From the NCBI GenBank assembly GCA_964500435.1, contig CAZCNL010000002.1, forward strand, positions 248,001 to 312,000: a DNA stretch of 64,000 nucleotides. Direction: 5' to 3'. Shown piece by piece: positions 16,532 to 25,354 of the stretch. This DNA comes from GWF2-33-9 sp964500435 (lineage in GTDB: Bacteria > Bacteroidota > Ignavibacteria > Kapaibacteriales > UBA2268). The stretch's first letter is position 1. Each line of letters begins with the position of its first letter. The notes under the pieces are model-generated. The model saw nothing but the letters and a program-made list of their open reading frames with translations, was not told where the DNA came from and made no database searches. The position numbers and the translations under genes were made by a program.

Positions 16532-17463
16532 GAAAAAATATGATAAAACACACAACATTAATAATATTATTTGTACTTTTTATAACTTGCATCAATTATT
16601 CAAGTTATTCACAATGTGGTTGCATGAGTAGCATATCTGTTGGTTCACTATCGCCGAATATTGGTACCACAAATAATGGCACGCTCAAAGCAGGATATTT
16701 TAATTTAAATTTAGCAACGAATTATATTTATGGTAACACATATTACAAAGGTTCTGAACTTGCTCCTCCAGATGCCGTTCGTGAGTTTTATAACGCAAAT
16801 TCAACTCTTTATGCATCTTATGGCTTAAATAATCGAGTTAGCCTTGATTTCGCAATGTCGTACATTTGGGAAACTTATATTGACGCACCACCATTTGTGT
16901 TTAAAAAATCTGGTCTTGGTAATATAGCATTACTTGGCAAATATAATGTACTTTTTTTGCCTCGAAGTGATTTTGAAATAACAGTCGGATTGGGCGGAAA
17001 AATTCCTATTCAAAAAGTATCGGACACTACTTACATTTATTTGCAACCTTCGAATGGTGCTTTTTCAGCAATACATTATTTGTATATCCATAAAGGTTTT
17101 AAGCATATCCCACTTAATTTTTTTCTTGTCAATCAGGGAGAATATTTTTCTAAAAATGATGCAAATTACAAGTTTGGGACAACATTTATAACATCTTTTT
17201 TTACATCGTACACGTTCCAGGAAGCACTTAGCTTTTCAATTGAGTTAAGGAATGAATATAAATCGCACGATGAAAACAATGATAAAGAAAACGTGGATTC
17301 TGGATTTAATAATATAATTTTATCTCCGCAATTAAGTTTTTTTAAAAATAATTACTTTTTATCGCTAAAATATGATTATATGGCATATAAATACTTCAAC
17401 GGTTTGCAAGCAACAAAAAATTATTCAATTTCACTGAATTTAGGTTACGAATTTGAACTTTAA
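16528..17463 (+). CDS. outer-membrane beta-barrel protein with N-terminal CxC motif
   Basis: The 311-residue protein has a signal peptide (LIILFVLFITCINYSSYS) and a mature N-terminus with Cys-Gly-Cys (QCGCMSS). About 270 residues of amphipathic beta strands ending in NLGYEFEL follow. Its overall look (DFAMSYIWETY, GNIALLGKYNV, GLGGKIPI) resembles small outer-membrane transporter barrels of the MetA-pathway-like group. It overlaps the upstream thioredoxin-like lipoprotein gene by four bases, so the two are coupled. A second possible start (Met5) also precedes the signal peptide. A strong bidirectional terminator follows. Substrate unknown. Confidence 0.65.
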   Translation: MRKNMIKHTTLIILFVLFITCINYSSYSQCGCMSSISVGSLSPNIGTTNNGTLKAGYFNLNLATNYIYGNTYYKGSELAPPDAVREFYNANSTLYASYGLNNRVSLDFAMSYIWETYIDAPPFVFKKSGLGNIALLGKYNVLFLPRSDFEITVGLGGKIPIQKVSDTTYIYLQPSNGAFSAIHYLYIHKGFKHIPLNFFLVNQGEYFSKNDANYKFGTTFITSFFTSYTFQEALSFSIELRNEYKSHDENNDKENVDSGFNNIILSPQLSFFKNNYFLSLKYDYMAYKYFNGLQATKNYSISLNLGYEFEL

Positions 17464-17491
17464 TCACGTATTTAATAATTGAGATATAAAA

Positions 17492-17519
17492 AAAGAGGTT
17501 GTCTGCTGACAACCTCTTT
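17492..17519. terminator. bidirectional terminator hairpin
   Basis: A perfect 12-bp stem (AAAGAGGTTGTC paired with GACAACCTCTTT) closes a TGCT loop. It lies between the convergent barrel gene (+) and the large T9SS gene (-), with A/T-rich flanks that give a U-run on each strand, best in the minus direction. Confidence 0.85.
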
Positions 17520-17542
17520 AATTATTAAGCGATTAGACTTAA

Positions 17543-20500
17543 TTATTTTACAACTTGGAAGTTGCGTGTAATTACGACATCGCCTGCTTTTAAGATTAAT
17601 GTGTAAGTGCCGTTTGTAAGTCCTCTGCTATTGATGACGATTTGCTTACTGCCAGCAGCTTGCGACCCTGAAAGCAATGTTTCGATTTTGCGACCTGCCA
17701 TATCATATAAAGCAAGTTCCATTTGCATTTCATTGCCGATTACGAGTTCAACTTTGGATTCGCTTGCACTTGGATTAGGTAATATTTCACCTAATTTGAG
17801 GAATCCTACGTCGCCTTTTACTTCGACAGCTTTTGTATCGCTGTAGTTTATGCCACCGTCTTTATCAATCATCTTTAATCTGTAAAGATATGTGTTACCG
17901 TATTCAACAGCATAATCTTTTACTGGTCCATATTTAACTTCGTCGACACTATTGCCTTTTGCTGGTACTTCACTTATAACAGCAAAGTCATTTGAACCAG
18001 CATTTGCTTTTTCAACTTCGAATTTTGATGAATTAGTTTCGGATGAAGTTACCCAATTGATATCTACTCTCTTGCCAGCTGCTTCTGCAGTGAAGTTAGA
18101 AAGTTCGACAGGTAATAAGTTTCCTCCGTTATATTCGATGTAATCACTAATTCCACGAACAACATCGGATGTTCTATCGTAATGACGCCAATCTACACCT
18201 AAATAAATTGTATTGTATCCAATTGTACTTGTTGCAACACTCATTATTCTTTCGCTATTTGGATATGGTACGCCATCGTTTTCGCCATTTTTACCTTGTT
18301 CGAGAACTGTATAAATATGACCTATTGATGTTTGTCCTGCGATATCGTTTTTAATCATCAGCAATGCTGGTTTTGGATAATCATCTCCTGTAATGTCTGT
18401 TTTCTTGATTGTTGTAATGTAGTTTTTAGCTATTGACATACCTTTTATTGTATTGCCATCATAATTTCCATTCAATCCTAATGGATTCGATGGATAATTA
18501 TTATTTAATTTCAAATAGTTGTTCAAGAATTGTTGACCTAAACCTGAGCGATTTAATCTTGCAATTTCTTGACTTGCAATTACGAAGTTTTTCTTAGCTC
18601 CACTTTTACCTGCATCAAGGAATTTTCCGAGTGCATCGATTTGGTAAACAGTCAAGTTATTTCCTGAATTTTCGTAGTCGCCATCACTCCAAACGATAGA
18701 GTTATACATTGTGAAATCGAGTGATTTTGGCATCCAACCAGCTAAGTATAAATAGTCAATATCAAATCTGCCAAGGCTGTAATCAGTATACCATCCCATA
18801 TTCTGTAATGCTGATGCAAGTGCTGTGTAGTTTGCTTTTGTTGCTATTTCGTCTATTGTTGGTGTACTGCTAATGTCTGTTAAATCACTATTTGAAATAG
18901 TCATTAAACCTATTGGGCTGCGTTTTACATAGAATCTAAATTCTGTTGTCTTTGTATTGTTATTATTATTTTCATCTAACGGTAATGATATTGTAACACG
19001 ATAAATTGGTGTAACGTTAGCCGCCATTGGTTTGAATTTATCTGGTATTGTATATAATGGCAATCCTTGTTGTGCTCTTTCTTTGTTCAAGTCGTAATAA
19101 CTCTTTGGTGTGAATTCTTTTCCTATTCCATCATTTAATTTGAAATCGATATCTGCAAATGATGATGTTGTTATTACTGGAACGTTGATTGTTTCGGTCA
19201 ATACTGATGAATATGTTCCATCTGGATTTTCTTGAGTAATAGTTAATGAAACAGGTACTGATGATTGAGTATTAGCTCCGCCATTATAAATTCTTGCAAG
19301 CATATTTACTGTTGGGACTGTCATTTGATAGAATGCATCAGAGAAATCCATTGGTGATGATTCACGTTTAATGCCTGAATTAATTATTCCATAAGATTCC
19401 AAATCTGTAATGTATGCTTGTCCAACAAATTCGATTGCTCCTATGTCATAAGATTGTCCTTGAGCACCTCTTGCAGTACCGAACATATCTGTTTTTACAT
19501 TGCTCAAAATCATACCACGATTGTTGAGTACACTGCCTTTTGGTGTTGGGTTGCTCTTCATTATTATGTTAATTGGTTCTGTTCCAACAAACATATGATC
19601 ATTTACGAAATTATATCCAATGTTCGAAGTCATATCTTGACCTGTCCACAATCTCCATTGGTCTAATGTTGTGTATTCTGTTGGGTAGCCAAGTTCTACG
19701 ATTGTTGAATTGTTATCAAGTTGGATATAACGAACAACTGCGATACCATTTACTGTGTAATAAGCATTATTGTTCATTGTCAATACATCTGCTGTTGGTT
19801 TTAAGCCTTGATAAAATACTGCACTGCATCCACCAGGACCGCTTGATTTTGTATCTAATACTGCTATTGCATTATTTGCTAATGTTAAGTTTTTAGTATT
19901 TTGTATTGCAATACCTGAAATAGTTCCAGAGTTATCAATATTATCGTCATCGATAATAACAGTATTATTTGCAACTGTTGCTTTATCTATATAATAGTTG
20001 TTAACTTTTGGCATATCTGGTGTATTTGCATCTTTGCGTTCAGTTGTTACATAAATACCACCTTTACTTGTCAAATTGTTTGCTGTGCGAACATCCCAAA
20101 TAGCGTTGCTATAAACATCGATTCCTTCTTCACCTGATGGGTTTGTAAAGGCTGTTCCGTCGGAGTTAGCTAATTTTAATTGACTTTGTAATACTTTAAT
20201 ACCTACAGCTTCTTTTGTTCCCTTAACTTCGGAAATTTGGTTTCCGTAGATATGTAAATTAGTGTTGTTGTAGCCAAATAAACTGTTGTAACTTTCGAGT
20301 CCTGCTAAAACACCATAACCAGTATTTCCACCATTAATTTTATATATCTTATTATAAGCAACATCGGTATTGTCTTCAAATCCAACGAATACGCCAGCAC
20401 CATAAACTCTATTTATAATATTGTTTTTAATTACATTATTTGTGTTATAGAATTTTACGAAAAGATTTGAAGAGTTCAAATTTGCACCGATACCCAAACT

Positions 20501-23260
20501 AACTACACCATAACCGAAGTTTTTAATTTCATTTCCTTCAATCACGTTGTGATGATTTGTCATCGCTGGGACTCCCCAAGCTTTTTCAATGGAACTATTG
20601 GAAATTGATGCACGGTTTACAACTCCTGCACTATAACCTGTTATTCCGTCTACCGAAGTAACAACGTCGCTTTGGAAAATGAATCCATCAGCTGCATTAT
20701 AAGTAACTCTTGGTAACGCTGTTTTTGTAATTGTTCCTTCTGTGCCATTTTCGATTAAGCAATTTTTGATTGTAATATGATGGCTTCCTCGTCCAAGATA
20801 AAAGACGCTAGCGTGATTTGGCTCATTGCTTATAATGTTGAATTTCAATGATTTTTGAGCACCACCATCAAAAGTAATATAACCACCATTATTTACATAT
20901 GCACCTTTCTTATCTGGTTCGATTGATGCATTGATTATAGCGAATGGGTTCATATTTGTACTGGATTGACCGAAGGTGATACCTTTACCATTTTGTGCAT
21001 GTAAATTAATAGTAACTGTTCCACGTGATGCACCTTTTTCTGCACTTGGTTTAAACGTAATTGTTCTATAAACATCAGCATTTGCATCGTAGCCTAAACC
21101 TAAGATTGCACTGCTTAAATCCCAAGCTGGTTGGTCTAATCCTGGTGAATAAATATCATAAGAATCATCAGTAAATTCAAATGTAACGTTGCCAGATAAA
21201 CCTTTCAAGAATAATGCATCAGTTGCTTTTTCAATTGTTGTAAAGTTATTTGCGTTTCCTGTGTATTTCGTACCTATTGTATAAACTCCACTTAAACCAG
21301 CTTGGACAGTGAAATCGCCTTCGATAATATCATCGGCAAGTACAGGGTCTCCTGGCAAGAAAATCTGGAATTTAGCGTGATAATCACCAACTTCATCAAT
21401 GACTATACTTGGGAAAAATGCTTCTTTTGTATTACCTTGTGTTCCACTTGGTATGTTTTTTACAGTTGTATATACATTGATTGGTGTACCATTAGGTTTT
21501 TTATAATAAGTCATCTTTACTTGAATGTCGGATGCGTCGTTCAAACCAAGATTTTCAACTAAAGCAACTGGGGTAAATGGTCTATGAACTATAACATCTG
21601 AATTTGTCTTTGGAAACATTATATCTGCAGCTTTACCTTGGTATTCATACTGTACCGATACATAGAAAGGTGGATAACCTTGTCTTCTGAATTGGTCATT
21701 ATATGCTTCGTCGTCAGTTGCACTAAGTAATTGTCCTCTTGCAATTATTTTATACAAACCAACATTTGAAGTAGCAAATGTTTCGTCCATTGTTACGATA
21801 GTTTTATCCTTTCTCTTCAAGATCTTATCGCCATTTGCTACATCGTAAATTTTTGAATATGACTTGAATAATGTTCCATCAGGATTATATACTTCAACAA
21901 TTGCTTTAAATTTAGATATATCATATTCGCCAACATTTTGGTATTCAACAGAAAGCGAAATTGGATTTTCTCTTGGATATTGGAAATAATCTGGTGCTCC
22001 AGCAGCTCTTGGTGCAACAATACCGATAACTGATAAGTCGTTTGGCCAAGAAACAGTAAATTTCTTTGCAATAGATTTATCGGGTGAACCAGGTTTACGG
22101 ATTGTTACATTCAAAATGTATTCGCCACCGCTTGTGGATTTAAATGTTCCATCACCGCCAGGAGCATCAATACCTGTTGCTTTGGAAATTGTGTAAGAAC
22201 TAACACCCGCAACATTAATCCAATCACTTCCCGATGGATCAAGTCCTTTATATACCATATCTGTAAAAGGAAGTGGTCCGATGATATTGAATTGCATTTG
22301 CACGCCTGCAGCATTCGGAGCATAAAATGTAACATAAGGTTTTGGATTACCATTTGTTCCATCATACGCTACATTTGCTTTCAAAATATCATCTGGTGCT
22401 ACATCACTTGGGAATGTGCTCTTAATTGGTAGTTGATATTCAATAACATAATCTTCTGTTTCACCATATGAATAAACATAGCTATAACCATATGAATAGT
22501 AATCATAAGCATAACCATTAACACAAGGATTTTTTCCTGAATTATAGTATTTCATATACCCATAATCGTATTCATAGTTTTCGTTCGATGGATAGTAGTA
22601 ACTTGTACTAACACGGAAACGAGCAAGCGCAGGTTCTACATTATCTGGGACTTTGACTGTAAAATCATAAACTTGTGGGTTTGGGCAGCCAGCTGAGTTC
22701 GAACTAGTTGGACGATATGCCCAAAATGTTGGTGTTGGGTTCGAGCCTGAGGGGGAGTTTATCCATTCACCATTATCTGCAAAATCGCCATCTGCATTCC
22801 AGTCAATAAATAATCGAACTGAATAATAATATGATGTACAATATGTATAATCATAACCACTATATGCATAACCATAAATATGGCGAATCTTAGCACGGAA
22901 AATGTAAGTTTCGCCTGGTGATACTTTTGCTAATTTTGTGTTAAAATATTCGAAGCAATTTACTGTTCCGATTTTGTTGTATTGTGTTGTGGATGTAACA
23001 TTCGACATAATTGTATTGCCGTTCATATCGAGTACATCAACTTCTTGGATCAATGATCCGTAATATTGATCATATCCATACCAATAATTGTAATATGCAG
23101 GCCAACAGTAATAATACACTGGCTGGGTAAATGTGTTCGGGTTCGATGGGTCGCAATAAGTAGTTGGTTGCGATATTCCCTTCGCACTGAACATCGTAAA
23201 GAAAAATAACATCGCCAAACTTATTCTTAGCAATGTTTTTACTTTGTTGTTAGTTTTCAT
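17543..23260 (-). CDS. giant secreted multidomain protein, T9SS substrate
   Basis: This 1905-residue protein has a signal peptide and a very Tyr-rich start (YYNYWYGYDQYY). A GEVED-type domain follows at roughly 100-270 (DWNADGDFADNGEW, then GETEDYVIEY). Next come CARDB/Ig-like beta modules and a right-handed beta-helix at about 660-1190 with many NN.I turns. A second pair of CARDB-like modules precedes a globular region at about 1490-1690. A fibronectin III-like module (LPVELSNFTAEAAGKRVDINW) and a type A T9SS sorting domain end the protein (ILPNPSASESKVEL to NFQVVK). The family pattern fits a cell-surface adhesin or carbohydrate-interacting protein. No catalytic residues are evident. It is transcribed alone. 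Confidence 0.85.
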   Translation of the reverse strand: MKTNNKVKTLLRISLAMLFFFTMFSAKGISQPTTYCDPSNPNTFTQPVYYYCWPAYYNYWYGYDQYYGSLIQEVDVLDMNGNTIMSNVTSTTQYNKIGTVNCFEYFNTKLAKVSPGETYIFRAKIRHIYGYAYSGYDYTYCTSYYYSVRLFIDWNADGDFADNGEWINSPSGSNPTPTFWAYRPTSSNSAGCPNPQVYDFTVKVPDNVEPALARFRVSTSYYYPSNENYEYDYGYMKYYNSGKNPCVNGYAYDYYSYGYSYVYSYGETEDYVIEYQLPIKSTFPSDVAPDDILKANVAYDGTNGNPKPYVTFYAPNAAGVQMQFNIIGPLPFTDMVYKGLDPSGSDWINVAGVSSYTISKATGIDAPGGDGTFKSTSGGEYILNVTIRKPGSPDKSIAKKFTVSWPNDLSVIGIVAPRAAGAPDYFQYPRENPISLSVEYQNVGEYDISKFKAIVEVYNPDGTLFKSYSKIYDVANGDKILKRKDKTIVTMDETFATSNVGLYKIIARGQLLSATDDEAYNDQFRRQGYPPFYVSVQYEYQGKAADIMFPKTNSDVIVHRPFTPVALVENLGLNDASDIQVKMTYYKKPNGTPINVYTTVKNIPSGTQGNTKEAFFPSIVIDEVGDYHAKFQIFLPGDPVLADDIIEGDFTVQAGLSGVYTIGTKYTGNANNFTTIEKATDALFLKGLSGNVTFEFTDDSYDIYSPGLDQPAWDLSSAILGLGYDANADVYRTITFKPSAEKGASRGTVTINLHAQNGKGITFGQSSTNMNPFAIINASIEPDKKGAYVNNGGYITFDGGAQKSLKFNIISNEPNHASVFYLGRGSHHITIKNCLIENGTEGTITKTALPRVTYNAADGFIFQSDVVTSVDGITGYSAGVVNRASISNSSIEKAWGVPAMTNHHNVIEGNEIKNFGYGVVSLGIGANLNSSNLFVKFYNTNNVIKNNIINRVYGAGVFVGFEDNTDVAYNKIYKINGGNTGYGVLAGLESYNSLFGYNNTNLHIYGNQISEVKGTKEAVGIKVLQSQLKLANSDGTAFTNPSGEEGIDVYSNAIWDVRTANNLTSKGGIYVTTERKDANTPDMPKVNNYYIDKATVANNTVIIDDDNIDNSGTISGIAIQNTKNLTLANNAIAVLDTKSSGPGGCSAVFYQGLKPTADVLTMNNNAYYTVNGIAVVRYIQLDNNSTIVELGYPTEYTTLDQWRLWTGQDMTSNIGYNFVNDHMFVGTEPINIIMKSNPTPKGSVLNNRGMILSNVKTDMFGTARGAQGQSYDIGAIEFVGQAYITDLESYGIINSGIKRESSPMDFSDAFYQMTVPTVNMLARIYNGGANTQSSVPVSLTITQENPDGTYSSVLTETINVPVITTSSFADIDFKLNDGIGKEFTPKSYYDLNKERAQQGLPLYTIPDKFKPMAANVTPIYRVTISLPLDENNNNNTKTTEFRFYVKRSPIGLMTISNSDLTDISSTPTIDEIATKANYTALASALQNMGWYTDYSLGRFDIDYLYLAGWMPKSLDFTMYNSIVWSDGDYENSGNNLTVYQIDALGKFLDAGKSGAKKNFVIASQEIARLNRSGLGQQFLNNYLKLNNNYPSNPLGLNGNYDGNTIKGMSIAKNYITTIKKTDITGDDYPKPALLMIKNDIAGQTSIGHIYTVLEQGKNGENDGVPYPNSERIMSVATSTIGYNTIYLGVDWRHYDRTSDVVRGISDYIEYNGGNLLPVELSNFTAEAAGKRVDINWVTSSETNSSKFEVEKANAGSNDFAVISEVPAKGNSVDEVKYGPVKDYAVEYGNTYLYRLKMIDKDGGINYSDTKAVEVKGDVGFLKLGEILPNPSASESKVELVIGNEMQMELALYDMAGRKIETLLSGSQAAGSKQIVINSRGLTNGTYTLILKAGDVVITRNFQVVK

Positions 23261-23573
23261 AAAACACCTTAATTTAAATTATAATAATTTTTCTCTTTCG
23301 TAATTTATTTCTACTCTTTTAAACAATAAATCCTTATAATTGTTACAAAAGAATAAATAAAACTCTTGATTTCTTCTTTCGAAATCAAAATTCATAATAT
23401 CAAAATTACAACTTTTTATAATATTAACAATAAATAAATGTTAATTTAATACTTTTCGAAGAAAAAACAAAAAAATTTTGTATCAAAATGTAATTTTTTT
23501 CTTTTTTTTGTGTCTATTAAGTAATAATAACTGTTAGTTTAATAAATTTTGTCATTTTACAAAGGAGTTTGAA
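23261..23573. other. divergent intergenic region, 313 bp
   Basis: This AT-rich stretch separates the divergent T9SS giant (minus) and YceI (plus) genes, so it should hold both promoters. On the plus strand an AAATTTTG at 23544-23551 is one base off the TAnnTTTG box, and AAAGGAG at 23561-23567 is a clear ribosome site seven bases before the YceI start. I see no small gene, hairpin or repeat in it. Confidence 0.4.
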
Positions 23574-24164
23574 ATGAGAAAAATTCTCTATGCAACTTTA
23601 ATTTTGCTTTTTTCCTTCAATTTTGCTTTCTCTCAAAATGAAGTTGTATACAAATTAAATCCTAAAAAGTGCGATGTACGTTGGTCAGGATACAAATTTG
23701 GTACTACTCACGAAGGCACGCTCAAAATTAAATCAGGTACTATTACAATGAAAAATAATGTTTTGACCGATATTAAAGTTGTTGTTGATATGACAACAAT
23801 TCAAAATACTGACTTACAAGACAAAGACCAAAAGGAAAAATTAGTGAATCACTTAAAAAGTACGGACTTTTTTGATGTGCAAAATTTCCCCGAAGCTACT
23901 TTTCAATCAAAATCAATTAGTCGTAAATTGAATCAAGATTACTTTATTGTTGGCAAATTGACGATAAAAGGAAAAACAAACGAAGTCAAATTTCCAGTAA
24001 CTTTGGATGTTACTCCGGATAAAATCAAAACTAACGTTAGCTTCACTTTTGACCGAACTAAATATGATGTCCGTTATGGTTCAAAAAAGTTTTTCGATAA
24101 AATCGGGGACAAATTAATTTATGATGACGTTGATGTTTATATGTACATCGAAGCAGAAAATTAA
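23574..24164 (+). CDS. YceI family periplasmic protein
   Basis: The 196-residue product has a signal peptide cleaved near SQN and a complete YceI lipocalin-like domain. It shows the family landmarks CDVRWSGYKFGTTHEGTLK, a D.DLQDKDQKEKL stretch, LKSTDFFDVQNFPEATFQS and GKLTIKGKTNEVKFPV. YceI proteins bind isoprenoid or polyprenyl-type ligands in a barrel pocket; their cellular role is not settled. It is a single-gene unit with a good ribosome site and its own terminator. Confidence 0.9.
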   Translation: MRKILYATLILLFSFNFAFSQNEVVYKLNPKKCDVRWSGYKFGTTHEGTLKIKSGTITMKNNVLTDIKVVVDMTTIQNTDLQDKDQKEKLVNHLKSTDFFDVQNFPEATFQSKSISRKLNQDYFIVGKLTIKGKTNEVKFPVTLDVTPDKIKTNVSFTFDRTKYDVRYGSKKFFDKIGDKLIYDDVDVYMYIEAEN

Positions 24165-24193
24165 TTTATTATAATTTCAATTTAACCAAACAA

Positions 24194-24230
24194 GGGCTAT
24201 TGTTCAAATAATGAATAACAGCCCTTTTTT
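24194..24230 (+). terminator. intrinsic terminator after the YceI gene
   Basis: GGGCTATTGTTC pairs with GAATAACAGCCC across a 7-base loop, with one mismatch and one G-U pair, and is followed by six T (24225-24230). It lies 30 bp after the YceI stop. Confidence 0.85.
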
Positions 24231-24257
24231 ATTTCTTTTAATAGATTATTTGGATTT

Positions 24258-25133
24258 TTAATTTTTTTTACTAAATTTAAAGAAATGGCTTCTATCACTC
24301 TCGTTTGTTATCAAAATAAAATATACACCATAAGTTAAATTATTGCAATCTAATGCAAGTTCCTTTGATGTATTTCCCTGAATTGATATTTTTTCATTTC
24401 CCAAAATATCAAAAATTGAAATCTTTTTGAAATTTCCAATATTTTTAAAAATTAATTGTGAAGCACTAGAATATGAAAAATATGGTTCTGAAGAGTTTCC
24501 ATCTTCATTCAAACCAGTACCATTTGGATATTCAATTATATAATAAATCTCATTATTTGTATTTATATCGTTCCATTCACTTGCTACACCAAGCAAAGTT
24601 GTGCCTTTGGGCCATCCATCCAAAGCTAGCGCAGCACCGTTTTGGTAATTATTATAATTGTCTGGTTCGTTAAATTTGCCCTTGCTTTTGCCGCCCCAGT
24701 TAACGAAATTATTATCAACGACATAACCATCATTTTTTCCAGCGCCACCTTGTCCAACCCAAAACAATTCGCCTTTGCTATCATTATTACCGTCCCAAAC
24801 CCATTTTCCTTCCTCCTTCATATCATTTGCCCCGACCCAAATATAAGAAGTCCCACCACCGTCCATGACTGATTTATAATCACTTGCGACTCCGCTTTTT
24901 AAAATTGCTTCGTAAATTCCATCTTGCTCTTCTTGAGAATTAATTTCGACAAGGTAACCACCTCGTTCAACAGCGCAATTTGCTGCTTCGATCCAATTTT
25001 TAGCCTCTTTTACCAATTCGTATTTTGTCCCATTAATTTCAAATTTGTAAATATTAGCTTCATTTGCACATTGGCTAAATACAATATAATTGAAAATAAA
25101 AAAGAGTGAGAAAAATACAATACATTTTTTCAT
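24258..25133 (-). CDS. secreted C-type lectin-like protein with T9SS sorting domain
   Basis: The 291-residue product has a signal peptide (FFSLFFIFNYIVFSQ) and a C-type lectin-like domain at about 35-205. Landmarks are EAKNWIEAANCAVERGGYLV, YIWVGANDMKEEGKWVWDG, then FNEPDNYNNYQNGAAL and SEWNDINTNNEIYYIIEY. The EPD/WND signature residues for calcium-dependent sugar binding are present, so carbohydrate binding is plausible. The C-terminus (about 225-291: KKISIFDILGNEKI, then YGVYFILI) is a short T9SS type A-like sorting domain. It would be exported and attached to the surface or released. No operon partner. Confidence 0.82.
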   Translation of the reverse strand: MKKCIVFFSLFFIFNYIVFSQCANEANIYKFEINGTKYELVKEAKNWIEAANCAVERGGYLVEINSQEEQDGIYEAILKSGVASDYKSVMDGGGTSYIWVGANDMKEEGKWVWDGNNDSKGELFWVGQGGAGKNDGYVVDNNFVNWGGKSKGKFNEPDNYNNYQNGAALALDGWPKGTTLLGVASEWNDINTNNEIYYIIEYPNGTGLNEDGNSSEPYFSYSSASQLIFKNIGNFKKISIFDILGNEKISIQGNTSKELALDCNNLTYGVYFILITNESDRSHFFKFSKKN

Positions 25134-25343
25134 TTTAATACCTTTATTTTTTTAAATTTCAACATTAAAACAATCCAAAAAAATAATTGTTACAAATTAT
25201 ATTATTTTAATTAAAATATTAAAATTTCAAATTGTTTAACCAAAATTACTCAAAATTTATTAATGTTCATTAATCGAAATTTTCTTAAATCAAAATTTAT
25301 CTGTAATTTGCATTTTTAATTTTTACAATTTTAAAAAATGTGG

Positions 25344-25347
25344 CGAG
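25344..25347 (+). promoter_or_regulatory. ribosome-binding site deciding the pruA start
   Basis: CGAG/GAGG-type sequence lies seven bases before the ATG at 25355. It would be inside the gene if the upstream in-frame GTG at 25340 were used, so it favours the ATG. Confidence 0.4.
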
Positions 25348-25354
25348 GTTTAAT

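Noticed and set aside
19418..19896. Plus-strand frames inside the 1905-residue gene
   Set aside because: They are antisense shadows of a gene with clear domains on the other strand.
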